This document shows positions 1-7,951 of a DNA stretch of 31,103 nt, in pieces. This DNA comes from Hominicoprocola sp037419475 (lineage in GTDB: Bacteria; Bacillota; Clostridia; Oscillospirales; Oscillospiraceae). The DNA is taken from positions 1-31,103 of the forward strand of contig JAXYYF010000061.1 in assembly GCA_037419475.1 (NCBI GenBank), given 5' to 3'. The position numbers and the translations under genes are program-made. Below the pieces are notes generated by a model. It was given only the letters and a program-made list of their open reading frames with translations, was not told where the DNA came from and searched no databases. The stretch's first letter is position 1, and each line of letters starts with the position of its first letter.

Positions 1-152
1 GGCGCCGTACCTCCCGCTTGTTTTTCTTTTGCAAATGATACAGGACGGCGGGGGTAAATGCAAGATGGGATTTTGAACAATACTGCCAGGAAAACGATGA
101 AAATTTTGTAAAATTCAACAAGAAAAAAATGGTTTTTTTCCCGCTGAGCCTC

Positions 153-181
153 TTGCAAATCGTGTGAAGATGATGTAAGAT
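153..181 (+). promoter_or_regulatory. Candidate sigma-A promoter of the symporter gene
   Basis: TTGCAA at 153-158 is followed by a 17-nt spacer and TAAGAT at 176-181, a good match to the vegetative promoter pattern. The predicted start of transcription, near 188, falls at the left edge of an inverted repeat in the leader. Bases 1-152 show no gene that I can support. Confidence 0.55.
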
Positions 182-188
182 AAACTCA

Positions 189-238
189 CCTCTTATAAAT
201 GACATCTATAAATGAAATGGCGGATGCGCTATAAGAGG
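189..238 (+). repeat. Inverted repeat in the symporter leader
   Basis: CCTCTTATA (189-197) and TATAAGAGG (230-238) are perfect 9-bp inverted copies 32 nt apart, between the predicted transcription start and the ribosome binding site. They could be a regulator-binding site or a leader RNA stem. A TATAAATGA direct repeat lies inside the left half. No regulator gene is adjacent. Confidence 0.5.
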
Positions 239-266
239 AATCATCTATAATAAGAGAGTGTGTGTT

Positions 267-1499
267 ATGGAAAAGAAAAAACTCAGCCTGCCGGCGCAGA
301 TCTTTGCTGCGCTGCTGCTTGGCATTGTGGTCGGCTACGCCTTTTATAAAATGGGAATGCCCGAGTTTACCACCAACTATTTAAAGCCCTTTGGCACCAT
401 CTTCGTCAACCTCCTCAAGTTCATCGTCGTTCCGGTCGTGCTGCTTTCGATGATCGACGGCATCATTTCCATGGGCGACATGAAGAAGGTCGGCGCGGTC
501 GGCTGGAAGACCGTGGCCTACTTCCTCATCACCACGGCCTGCGCCTGCGTTATCGGCCTGCTGTTCGCCAACATCTTTAATAATGCGGGCTGGTTCCCCA
601 CGCTGGAGCTGGTGGACGGCGCGGTCTGGGATAAGGCCACGGACGCGAACTTCATGGACACCCTCATTGCCATCTTCCCGAGCAATATGTGGCAGTCCTT
701 CAGCACGGCCAACATGCTTCAGGTCATTGTCATCGCCATCCTCTTTGGCGGCGGCATCCTCGCCGCCGGCGAGAAGGGAAAGCTTGCGCAGGATCTGGTG
801 ACCTCCCTCTATGCGGTCATTGACCGCGTGATGAGCTTCATCATTGCGCTCAGCCCCATCGGCGTGTTCACCATGATGGCATGGGTCGTCGCCACGCAGG
901 GTCCCGAGATCCTCACCTCCCTCGGCATCGTCATCGGCTGCGCCTACCTCGGCTACATTGTCCACGCGGTCATCTGCTATTCCGTTTCCGCACAGGTGTT
1001 TGCCGGCATCAGCCCCTTCACCTTTTTCAAAAAGTCCTCTCCTGCGATGATCTTCGCTTTCACCTCAACCTCCTCCGCCGCCACCATTCCGCTGAGCAAG
1101 GAGTGCGCGGATGAGCTGGGTGCGGAGAACGATGTGTCCTCCTTTGTCATTCCACTCGGCGCGACCATCAACATGGACGGCACAGCGATCTATCAGTGCG
1201 TTGCCACCATCTTCCTTGCCACCTGCTGCGGCATGACGCTGACCCTCGGCCAGATGGTCACCATCGTTGTCACCGCGACGCTGGCCTCCATCGGCACCGC
1301 CGGTACGCCCGGCGCCGGCATGATTATGCTGGCCATGGTGCTTCAGGCGATGAACATTCCGGTGGACATGATCATGATCATCTACGGCGTGGACCGTCTG
1401 TTCGATATGGGCCGTACCTGCCTGAACATCACTGGCGATATCTCCTGCGCGCTGTGCGTGACCAAGTGGGAGAACAAGAAGAAGCTTACCGCCAAGTAA
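267..1499 (+). CDS. Dicarboxylate/amino acid:cation symporter (DAACS family)
   Basis: A 410-residue inner-membrane transporter of the sodium- or proton-coupled glutamate/serine/dicarboxylate family (GltP/SstT/DctA type). The sequence shows repeated hydrophobic segments, the serine-rich hairpin loop SSAATIPLS near residue 268, the NMDGTAIYQ motif near residue 302 and a C-terminal GVDRLFDMGRT...NITGD block that forms the substrate and cation sites in the family. Length is normal. ATG at 267 is preferred over the upstream GTG at 258 because a purine-rich GAGAG site lies about 9 nt before it. The gene is monocistronic, with its own promoter and a strong terminator. The exact substrate cannot be read from the sequence. 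Confidence 0.93.
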   Translation: MEKKKLSLPAQIFAALLLGIVVGYAFYKMGMPEFTTNYLKPFGTIFVNLLKFIVVPVVLLSMIDGIISMGDMKKVGAVGWKTVAYFLITTACACVIGLLFANIFNNAGWFPTLELVDGAVWDKATDANFMDTLIAIFPSNMWQSFSTANMLQVIVIAILFGGGILAAGEKGKLAQDLVTSLYAVIDRVMSFIIALSPIGVFTMMAWVVATQGPEILTSLGIVIGCAYLGYIVHAVICYSVSAQVFAGISPFTFFKKSSPAMIFAFTSTSSAATIPLSKECADELGAENDVSSFVIPLGATINMDGTAIYQCVATIFLATCCGMTLTLGQMVTIVVTATLASIGTAGTPGAGMIMLAMVLQAMNIPVDMIMIIYGVDRLFDMGRTCLNITGDISCALCVTKWENKKKLTAK

Positions 1500-1524
1500 G
1501 CTCCGTTGTAATTGTAAAAAACAG

Positions 1525-1556
1525 AGAAAGTGCCGCTTGCGGAAGCGGCACTTTCT
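1525..1556 (+). terminator. Intrinsic terminator after the symporter gene
   Basis: A perfect 14-bp stem (1525-1538 with 1543-1556) with loop GCGG ends in a short T-rich run. It sits 25 nt after the symporter stop codon. Confidence 0.88.
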
Positions 1557-1558
1557 TA

Positions 1559-1587
1559 TTGCTTTTTCTCTGCCCGCGGCATACAAT
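1559..1587 (+). promoter_or_regulatory. Candidate promoter of the first EamA transporter gene
   Basis: TTGCTT at 1559-1564, a 17-nt spacer and TACAAT at 1582-1587 lie directly after the preceding terminator and 36 nt before the next start codon. Confidence 0.55.
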
Positions 1588-1623
1588 GACGGTGCGCCAT
1601 CCCATAGAAAGAGAGGGCCTTTC

Positions 1624-2589
1624 ATGAATCGGAAACGCGGATATCTTTTCATCCTCCTCGCCGCCATGCTCTACTCCACAACAGAGGTTGCACTCAAGGG
1701 CCTCGGCGGCGCATTTGCGCCCATGCAGATCACGGTCGAGCGGGTGCTGCTCGGCGCAGCGGCGCTGCTGCCGTTTGCGCTGCATTCCATCCGCCGCCGA
1801 GGGCTTCAGCTGGACCGGTCGGACTGGGGCTATTTCGCACTGCTCGGCTTTCTGACGGTCACTCTGCACATGTCGCTGCTGCAAATGGCTGTGCTGCATA
1901 TGGACGCGTCGGCCACATCCATCATCTACTCCGGCAATCCGGTGTTTGCCGTCGCCGCCGCACATCTGATCCTGCATGAGCCGCTGAAGAAAAACCACCT
2001 CATTGCCATCGGCATCGAGCTCATCGGCATCCTCTGCATCCTCAACCCGGCAAAGCTGGAGGTCAGCCTGCGCGGCTTTCTGGAGATCATCACCGCCACG
2101 GTGCTTTTCGCCATGTACGGCACGCTCTGCAAGCTGCGCCTGCCGAGGCTTGGCGCGGTCGTGATCACGACATTCAACATGCTCGTCGGCGGGCTGGAGC
2201 TGCTCGTGCTGCTGCTGCTCGGTGAGATCCCGGCCGTCGGCGCGTTCTACCGCAGCCTTGGGCTGGATATTTTTGCCGCTGTCCCATTTTTTACCGGCTT
2301 TACGCTCAAGTCCACGCTTCTGCTCTGTCATGTCGGCATCGGCTGCGCGGCCATCGGTTTTCTGCTCACGGCGAAGATCACGGAGTATACCTCCGCGACC
2401 GAGGCCTCGTTCATCTACCTCATCAAGCCTGTGCTGGCGACGCTTCTGGCTGTGGTCGTGTTCCATGAGCGTATCAGCGTCAACCGCATGGTCGGCATTG
2501 CATTTTTCATCGCCGCCTCGCTGTGCGTGAGCATTCCGGTCCTGCGTGAGATGCGGCAGGAGAAGCCTGCCGCACCGCGGAGGGAGTAG
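1624..2589 (+). CDS. EamA/DMT-family transporter
   Basis: A 321-residue drug/metabolite-transporter-superfamily protein with about ten hydrophobic segments in two EamA repeats. The first starts at the N-terminus (MNRKRGYLFILLAAML). The second ends with the family's typical acceptor region (SATEASFIYLIKPVLATLLAVVVFHERIS). Proteins of this family export or import small metabolites across the cytoplasmic membrane, and the substrate is unknown here. ATG 1624 is chosen because GAGAGGG (1611-1617) is well spaced before it and the EamA fold starts there. An in-frame upstream extension to 1537 would overlap the promoter and terminator. A terminator follows. Confidence 0.88.
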   Translation: MNRKRGYLFILLAAMLYSTTEVALKGLGGAFAPMQITVERVLLGAAALLPFALHSIRRRGLQLDRSDWGYFALLGFLTVTLHMSLLQMAVLHMDASATSIIYSGNPVFAVAAAHLILHEPLKKNHLIAIGIELIGILCILNPAKLEVSLRGFLEIITATVLFAMYGTLCKLRLPRLGAVVITTFNMLVGGLELLVLLLLGEIPAVGAFYRSLGLDIFAAVPFFTGFTLKSTLLLCHVGIGCAAIGFLLTAKITEYTSATEASFIYLIKPVLATLLAVVVFHERISVNRMVGIAFFIAASLCVSIPVLREMRQEKPAAPRRE

Positions 2590-2670
2590 CGCCCGCGTCA
2601 TGCTCCGCAGCGCAGCCGGAGAGGGAGCGCACGCGCACAGGAGCTGCCTTACCATTATATTGTAAAAGAG

Positions 2671-2699
2671 AAAGCCAGCCGCTTCAAGCGGCTGGCTTT
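2671..2699. terminator. Bidirectional terminator between convergent genes
   Basis: A near-perfect GC-rich palindrome (AAAGCCAGCCGC / GCGGCTGGCTTT) has a T run on the plus side and a matching A run before it. It can therefore end both the EamA gene (+) and the radical SAM gene (-), whose stop is at 2719. Confidence 0.85.
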
Positions 2700-2718
2700 T
2701 TATTGCCTGTTCGGTCGG

Positions 2719-3606
2719 TCAGAAATCGATGGTGCCGTCGAGTACCTTGAGATCGTAGGGCTCAAAGACAACGTGGCGGTACTTTTCCACATCCAGCGGC
2801 ACGTTCGTCCAGTCGGAGTGAAGGTCACCGTTCTGCTTGATGAGAAGGTCGTAGAGAATGTCGTAGGTCACGCCATCCTTGCCCTTTTCCTCGATGGTGG
2901 AGTAGGGAAGGGTCTTGTGGTAGGTCATGTGCAGGCCCTTGTACTCAAAGTGGAAGCCGTTGCGCATGCGGCAGCCGTCAAGACCCTTGTAGGTGAACTG
3001 ACGTTTGAGATCCTGAAGGATCTTGTCGTTTTCTTCCTCGTAAAGGTTTTCCGGCGTCGTTTCAGTGTAATCGTAGCGGAACTGGATGGGAATGTTGTAC
3101 TTCCGCCAGCGCTCGACATACTCTGTCAGTTTGTCCGCGGGGTAGTTTTTATACAGCACGCAGTTGATGCGCTTGGGCGTGACAATGGCGGCCACGACCT
3201 CGTCGGGCGACTCCTCCACGTAGCGCTGAAGGTGGCGCGAGACGTTGATACAGGTGATCTTGTCCGCATTGCGGCGGGTGAAGTCGATCATTTCCTCCGC
3301 GCTGCACCCGGGCTGCACAGGGAAAGTGGTGTTGATGTACACCTTGTGCGTGTTCGGAATGGCGTCGAGCATGCGCTGAAGATCGTCGAGTTGGGCGAAA
3401 GGCTCGCCGCCGGTGAAGACGAAGTCGCACCGCGGCGTGATCTCGTTCATCAGGGCGATGGACTTGAGGATAGCGTCTACGCTGAAGCCTGCGCAGTTGG
3501 CATATTCCTTTTTATTGATACAAAATGGGCAGTGGTTGCGGCAGTCATAGGGTACGAAGATCGTAACGGTCGCACCGCCCTCGCGTGTTTTGTAGGGGTG
3601 GCTCAT
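2719..3606 (-). CDS. Radical SAM domain protein
   Basis: A 295-residue protein with the radical SAM 4Fe-4S signature CRNHCPFC (Cys22, Cys26, Cys29) and the SAM-binding FTGGEPF motif (residues 65-70). It should cleave S-adenosylmethionine to start radical chemistry in the cytoplasm, but the substrate is not apparent. There is no SPASM-type cysteine cluster at the C-terminus, so a simple modification or activating enzyme is likely. ATG 3606 is preferred to an upstream TTG at 3672, which has no ribosome binding site and adds a non-conserved N-terminus. The gene lies 96 nt downstream of the DUF5662 gene on the same strand and may share its promoter. I do not recognise a specific subfamily. Confidence 0.85.
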   Translation of the reverse strand: MSHPYKTREGGATVTIFVPYDCRNHCPFCINKKEYANCAGFSVDAILKSIALMNEITPRCDFVFTGGEPFAQLDDLQRMLDAIPNTHKVYINTTFPVQPGCSAEEMIDFTRRNADKITCINVSRHLQRYVEESPDEVVAAIVTPKRINCVLYKNYPADKLTEYVERWRKYNIPIQFRYDYTETTPENLYEEENDKILQDLKRQFTYKGLDGCRMRNGFHFEYKGLHMTYHKTLPYSTIEEKGKDGVTYDILYDLLIKQNGDLHSDWTNVPLDVEKYRHVVFEPYDLKVLDGTIDF

Positions 3607-3702
3607 AGTTGTCGTGTCCGTCCTATTGCAAAATTCGATAAATAGTTTACTCCCATTAAGAAAAAAATGCAAGGAGAAAAGCGAAAAAAGTCTAACGATA
3701 TG

Positions 3703-4251
3703 TTATTTTTGCACATCGGACCGGCGCAGCAGTCCGCGCACGTAGGAAAACGCGGCATCCTCGCCCTCGTCCTTGAGAACGCGCAGCATTTCCTCGATCA
3801 TGTCGCTCGTTTCCGGATGGATGAGAATGTGGCTTTTGGAGCGGAGATAATAGTCGTATGGTGCGGCGTCGGTATACTGATCCTTGAGATAGGTCTTGCA
3901 GGCGGCGATGCGGTCGCAGAACATTTCCGCCACATAGCGCAGCGGCATTTTGCATCCGCCCATGTAGACGCTGCCGTCGGGAGCGATGCAGTAGTCGATC
4001 CAGTATTCAAAATGGTGGCGGTTGCGGCCCTTGTGGTGCAGCCACGCGAGGCTTACGCCGTTGCGCTTGCGCTCGGCGTCATTCGGGCTGCGGTAGCCCT
4101 GATAGTATTTCGCACCGCGCCAAAACTCGCAGGGGGCGTATTTGCTCAGATCGTGCATCAGGCCCTGCCGGTAAAGCCCCAGACGGAAACAGTATCTGCA
4201 TACCAGATGACGATGATGCGTGATGGTTTTAAAATGTGCCAGGGGCTGCAT
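3703..4251 (-). CDS. DUF5662 family protein
   Basis: A 182-residue conserved protein of unknown function. It is rich in histidines and aromatic residues, with HHRHLVCRYC near the N-terminus, HDLSKY near residue 33 and HHKGRNRHHFEYW in the middle. The histidine/aspartate pattern resembles a small helical metal-binding fold, which is an inference. AAGGAGG lies 8 nt upstream of ATG 4251. A promoter is predicted just upstream, and the radical SAM gene follows 96 nt downstream, so the two may be co-expressed. I know the family by its conserved motifs but not by any assigned activity. Confidence 0.82.
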   Translation of the reverse strand: MQPLAHFKTITHHRHLVCRYCFRLGLYRQGLMHDLSKYAPCEFWRGAKYYQGYRSPNDAERKRNGVSLAWLHHKGRNRHHFEYWIDYCIAPDGSVYMGGCKMPLRYVAEMFCDRIAACKTYLKDQYTDAAPYDYYLRSKSHILIHPETSDMIEEMLRVLKDEGEDAAFSYVRGLLRRSDVQK

Positions 4252-4287
4252 GGCGGGGCCTCCTTATCGACAGATAATATTGCAATC

Positions 4288-4315
4288 ATTTTATCATATC
4301 CGCGGGAAAAGACAA
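4288..4315 (-). promoter_or_regulatory. Candidate promoter of the DUF5662 gene
   Basis: Read on the minus strand, TTGTCT (4315-4310), a 16-nt spacer and TAAAAT (4293-4288) lie 36 nt before the start codon at 4251. Confidence 0.5.
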
Positions 4316-4395
4316 CGCGTATTTTTTCGCATAAACCGCGCATGATAAGCTCGGGCGTGCGGCGGCGTGACCTTGCTCTGCCGCCCGCCATGAAA

Positions 4396-4422
4396 GGAGG
4401 AGGGGCTTTCAGCCCCTCCTCC
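4396..4422. repeat. GC-rich hairpin between divergent genes
   Basis: GGAGGAGGGGCT (4396-4407) and AGCCCCTCCTCC (4411-4422) form a perfect 12-bp stem with a 3-nt loop. No long T run follows on either strand and it lies in a divergent interval, so it insulates or regulates rather than clearly ending a known gene. Confidence 0.55.
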
Positions 4423-4495
4423 GGTGGGTCCAGGGCGCTTGCTTTTCCGCGCGGCGCATGCTACGATGTCGTCAACATATGCGGGAGGCAGGCTT

Positions 4496-5000
4496 ATGGA
4501 AAAAGAAAGTCAGATCCACACCATCGCGCCGGTGTACGACGAGAGAAGCCGGATCCTCATTCTCGGCTCATTTCCCTCGGTCAAATCGCGCGAGACCGCG
4601 TTTTTCTACGGCCATCCGCAAAACCGCTTCTGGCGCGTGCTCGCCGCCGTGCTGGGGGAGCGTGTGCCGCAGACGGTGGAGGAAAAACGGTCAATGCTGC
4701 TGCGCCATGGCGTGGCGCTTTGGGATGTGATCGCCTCGTGCGAGATCACCGGATCGTCCGACGCGAGCATTACGAACGTTGTGCCGAACGACCTTTCACG
4801 CATTTTGTGCACCGCGCACGTGCGGCGCATTTTCTGCAACGGCGGTACGGCGCAGCGCTGGTACCGCCGCTATGACGAGGCGCGGTGGGGAAAGGCGTCG
4901 CCGCTGCCGTCGACCAGTCCGGCCAACGCGCGCGTCCGTGGACGCGCTCACCGCGGTCTGGCGCGCGGAGCTCGCGCCATGGCTGGCGGAACAGGGCTGA
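4496..5000 (+). pseudogene. DNA-deoxyinosine (hypoxanthine) glycosylase, frameshifted
   Basis: The reading frame from ATG 4496 encodes a uracil-DNA-glycosylase-superfamily protein of the hypoxanthine-DNA glycosylase type (family 6). It shows GSFPS (residues 24-28), a GHPQNRFW block (39-46) and the late STSPANA motif, and such enzymes remove deaminated bases from DNA. After PANA the frame goes out of register. The original frame runs to 5008 with a low-complexity arginine-rich tail. One frame over, the expected ending (SVDALTAVWRAEL, then a stop at 4998-5000) is intact. The shift falls in an alternating CG tract at 4927-4934 and corresponds to one extra base. It may be a slippage mutation or a sequencing error, and only the last quarter or less of the protein is affected. 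Confidence 0.75.
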
Positions 5001-5015
5001 AAATATAAGAATCCA

Positions 5016-5044
5016 TTGCAATCTGCGCATTTTCAACATATAAT
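5016..5044 (+). promoter_or_regulatory. Strong candidate promoter of the second EamA gene
   Basis: TTGCAA (5016-5021), a 17-nt spacer and a consensus TATAAT (5039-5044). The predicted transcription start near 5052 rules against ATG 5057 and supports ATG 5081 as the start codon. Confidence 0.7.
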
Positions 5045-5080
5045 GACACTCGTTCCATGAAGAAAGCGAGGGTGTCTGCC

Positions 5081-5968
5081 ATGCCGGATAAAGTCAAGGG
5101 AACGATCCTTTCAATCCTCTCCGCCGTCCTCTACGGGCTCAACCCGCTGATGACCAAAACGGTGTACAGCGGCGGCGGGAATGCGATCACCGTGGCCTTT
5201 TCCCGCCTGAGCGCGGGTGCGCTCATCTTTTTGTGCCTGCTGCTCTTCTCGGGCGGCGGAAGCGCGCGGGAAAAGCTGCGTCTGAGCCGCGCGGAGACGA
5301 AGGACATCCTCGTCTGCTGCATCGGCTATGCGTCCATCGGCCCGCTGCTCTTCGCGTCCTACAACTATCTGGCTTCGGGCCTTGCCACAACGATCCATTT
5401 CGTCTATCCTGTGCTGGTGGTCGCCGCGTGCATCGCGTTCCGTTATGAAAAGCCGGACCGCCGGAAGATCATCTGCTGCGCGCTGTGTTTTTTCGGCATT
5501 GTCTGCTTTTATACGCCGGGGGGCGAGGTGAGCCTTTACGGCATGTTCCTTGCCTTTGCCTCGGGCGTTGCGTGGGCGTATTATATAGTGCATCTCAACG
5601 CCAGCGGCGTCGTCCGCCTGCCGGCGTTCAAGCTGGCCTTCTGGCTGTGTGCGGTCTCCGCCGTGCTGGTTGGCGTCTTTGCCGCGGCGACAGGACAGCT
5701 GGCATGGCCACGGACATCGCTGAGCATCGGCACGCTGGCGCTTTACTGCTGCATCGTCACGGCCGCCTCGCTGTTCTTTCAGATCGGCAACAGGTATGTC
5801 GGCGCGCAGAGCGCCTCCATGCTCTCGACCTTTGAACCGCTGACAAGCGTGGTGATCGGCGTGCTGGTTTACCATGAGGTGCTCACCGTGCGGCTGGGGC
5901 TCGGCATCGTGTGCATTTTGCTGGCGGTGTGTCTGCTTGCGGCGGCAAAGGAAGAAATAACAGAATAA
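5081..5968 (+). CDS. EamA/DMT-family transporter
   Basis: A 295-residue membrane protein with ten predicted hydrophobic segments in two EamA repeats. The first repeat starts at KGTILSILSAVLYGLNPL. The second ends with FEPLTSVVIGVLVYHEVLTVR, the usual glutamate/proline-containing signature. It is probably a metabolite or drug exporter of the cytoplasmic membrane, with unknown substrate. ATG 5081 is chosen because GCGAGGG lies 8 nt before it, whereas ATG 5057 has no ribosome binding site and sits next to the predicted transcription start. It is only distantly similar to the EamA protein at 1624. A terminator closes the unit. Confidence 0.88.
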   Translation: MPDKVKGTILSILSAVLYGLNPLMTKTVYSGGGNAITVAFSRLSAGALIFLCLLLFSGGGSAREKLRLSRAETKDILVCCIGYASIGPLLFASYNYLASGLATTIHFVYPVLVVAACIAFRYEKPDRRKIICCALCFFGIVCFYTPGGEVSLYGMFLAFASGVAWAYYIVHLNASGVVRLPAFKLAFWLCAVSAVLVGVFAAATGQLAWPRTSLSIGTLALYCCIVTAASLFFQIGNRYVGAQSASMLSTFEPLTSVVIGVLVYHEVLTVRLGLGIVCILLAVCLLAAAKEEITE

Positions 5969-5986
5969 AGTCCATCCGGACCGTGA

Positions 5987-6016
5987 AAAGGCCTGCGTTT
6001 ACCGGCGCGGGCCTTT
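5987..6016 (+). terminator. Intrinsic terminator after the second EamA gene
   Basis: AAAGGCCTGCG and CGCGGGCCTTT form an 11-bp stem with one G-U pair, ending in a short T run 19 nt after the stop codon. Confidence 0.75.
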
Positions 6017-6134
6017 CTTACGCAATTTTACATGGATTTTACAAAACAGAGGTGATGGATTTGACATTTCTCTGATAGGATGCTTTTCGGTCAAATATGG
6101 GAAAAATCAAAGAAAAACAAAAGGAATGTTCAAT

Positions 6135-7895
6135 ATGGATCTTTTTCAGGTGCTCTCGCTGCTCGGCGGACTTTCGCTCTTCCTCTTCGGCATGAGCCTG
6201 ATGGGACAGGCTCTCGAGCGCCGCGCGGGCGGGAAGCTGAGAATGCTGCTCGACCGGATGACGGCAAAGCCGCTTGTGGGCTTTCTTACCGGCCTTGGCA
6301 TCACGGCAGTCATTCAAAGCTCATCGGCCACAACGGTCATGGTGGTCGGCTTTGTCAACTCCGGACTGATGACGCTGCGTCAGGCCATCAATGTCATCAT
6401 GGGCGCCAATGTCGGCACAACGGTCACGGCCTGGCTGCTCAGTCTCGGTGACATCGACGGAAACACCGTCTGGCTGCGGCTGCTCAAGCCGACGTCCTTT
6501 ACGCCGGTCCTTGCTTTCATCGGCATCATTTTCTATATGTTCTGCCGCGAGTCGAAGAAAAAGGACACCGGCATGATCCTGCTCGGCTTTGCCACGCTCA
6601 TGTTCGGCATGGACACGATGAGCGCCTCTGTGGCGGGGCTTGCAAAGGTCCCGGCATTTACCAGCCTGTTCATCCTCTTTAAAAATCCGGTGCTCGGCGT
6701 GCTTGTCGGCGCGGTGCTCACAGGCATCATTCAGTCCAGCTCCGCATCCGTCGGCATTTTGCAGGCGCTGGCCGCCACGGGAGCAGTCAGCTATGCCGCG
6801 GCGGTCCCCATTATCATGGGCCAGAATATCGGTACGACGGTCACTGCGATGCTCTCCTCGGTCGGCACGAACAAAAATGCGCGCCGCGCCGCCGTCGTCC
6901 ATCTGCTCTTCAACGTCATCGGCGTGGCCGTGCTGCTGACGGTGTTCTGCATTGTACGCGCGCTGTTTGCCCCCGCGATCCTCAACGAGGCTGCCACGCG
7001 CTCCGGCATTGCCGTTGCCCACTCGACGTTCAACATCCTCTGCACGGCGATGCTTCTGCCGATGGGCGATCTGCTCGAACGGCTGGCCATCCGCCTTGTT
7101 CCGGACGGCAAGGACGGCGAAAAGACTGTGGAGCTCGATGAGCGTCTGCTGGCCACGCCTTCGCTTGCGATCCGGCAGAGCCGGTCGGTCACGGTGGAGA
7201 TGGCGGAATGCGCCGTGCAGGCGCTCAAGGATTCGCTGCTCGCGCTGGAAGCATACACGCCGGAGCTGGCGCAGGGTATTCGGGAGAACGAAGAGCTCTG
7301 CGACCACTATGAGGACATCATCGGAACCTATCTTGTCAAGCTCAGCTCCCGGCGGCTGGGCGTGAAGGAGAGCGAGGAGACAACCGAGCTGCTCAAATCC
7401 ATCGGTGACTTTGAGCGCATTTCCGACCACGCCGTCAATGTGCTTGCCTCGGCCGAGGAGATCCGCGACAAGGGCCTGAGCTTTTCAGACAGCGCGCGCA
7501 CAGAGTTTGCAACGCTTGCCGCCGCGATTCGGGAGATCTTGGACATTTCTCTGCGCGCGTTTGAGCAGGAGGATACGGCGCTGGCCGCGGAGGTCGAGCC
7601 GCTCGAACAGGTCATCGACACGCTCAAGGAACATCTGCGCACCCATCACATTCTGCGTATGCAGCAGGGCGAGTGCAGCATTGAGGCTGGCTTTGTCTGG
7701 TCGGATCTGCTGACCGATCTGGAGCGGACCTCCGACCACTGCTCCAACATTGCCGGCTGCCTGATCGACGCGGCGCAGCACGATCTCAATCTGCACGAAA
7801 CGCTGCGTGCGGCCAAGGGCGGCGACGCAGGCTATCAAAAGCGCTTTGCCTACTATGCGGCCAAATATGCGCTTGCTTCTTCGGCGGAAAAGTAA
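6135..7895 (+). CDS. Na/Pi cotransporter family protein with PhoU-like C-terminus
   Basis: A 586-residue protein. The first ~330 residues are a sodium/phosphate symporter (NptA/PNaS) membrane domain with the two inverted-repeat signatures QSSSATT (from Q61) and QSSSASV (from Q200), each followed by a G-x-N-x-G-T-T block (GANVGTTVT, GQNIGTTVT). The last ~230 residues are charged and helical with two PhoU-like three-helix repeats (ERISDHAVN, ERTSDHCSN). The domain order is typical of the family. It should import phosphate with sodium, the PhoU part probably sensing or gating. ATG 6135 is preferred because AAAGGA (6120-6125) is 9 nt upstream. ATG 6126 would overlap that site. A strong terminator follows. 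Confidence 0.92.
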   Translation: MDLFQVLSLLGGLSLFLFGMSLMGQALERRAGGKLRMLLDRMTAKPLVGFLTGLGITAVIQSSSATTVMVVGFVNSGLMTLRQAINVIMGANVGTTVTAWLLSLGDIDGNTVWLRLLKPTSFTPVLAFIGIIFYMFCRESKKKDTGMILLGFATLMFGMDTMSASVAGLAKVPAFTSLFILFKNPVLGVLVGAVLTGIIQSSSASVGILQALAATGAVSYAAAVPIIMGQNIGTTVTAMLSSVGTNKNARRAAVVHLLFNVIGVAVLLTVFCIVRALFAPAILNEAATRSGIAVAHSTFNILCTAMLLPMGDLLERLAIRLVPDGKDGEKTVELDERLLATPSLAIRQSRSVTVEMAECAVQALKDSLLALEAYTPELAQGIRENEELCDHYEDIIGTYLVKLSSRRLGVKESEETTELLKSIGDFERISDHAVNVLASAEEIRDKGLSFSDSARTEFATLAAAIREILDISLRAFEQEDTALAAEVEPLEQVIDTLKEHLRTHHILRMQQGECSIEAGFVWSDLLTDLERTSDHCSNIAGCLIDAAQHDLNLHETLRAAKGGDAGYQKRFAYYAAKYALASSAEK

Positions 7896-7933
7896 AAAAG
7901 GAAGCCGGTGCTATCGCGCCGGCTTCCTTTTTT
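7894..7933. terminator. Bidirectional terminator at the left edge of the island
   Basis: A 15-bp stem (AAAAAAGGAAGCCGG with its complement) has A and T runs on both sides. It closes the Na/Pi gene (+) and the serine recombinase gene (-), whose stop is at 7952. It is also the last clearly backbone element before the island. Confidence 0.88.
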
Positions 7934-7951
7934 CAAATGACTGCTTTTGAC

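Noticed and set aside
1486..2655. A 389-codon open frame on the minus strand
   Set aside because: It is a shadow of the EamA transporter gene, which has hydrophobic segments, a ribosome binding site and a promoter.
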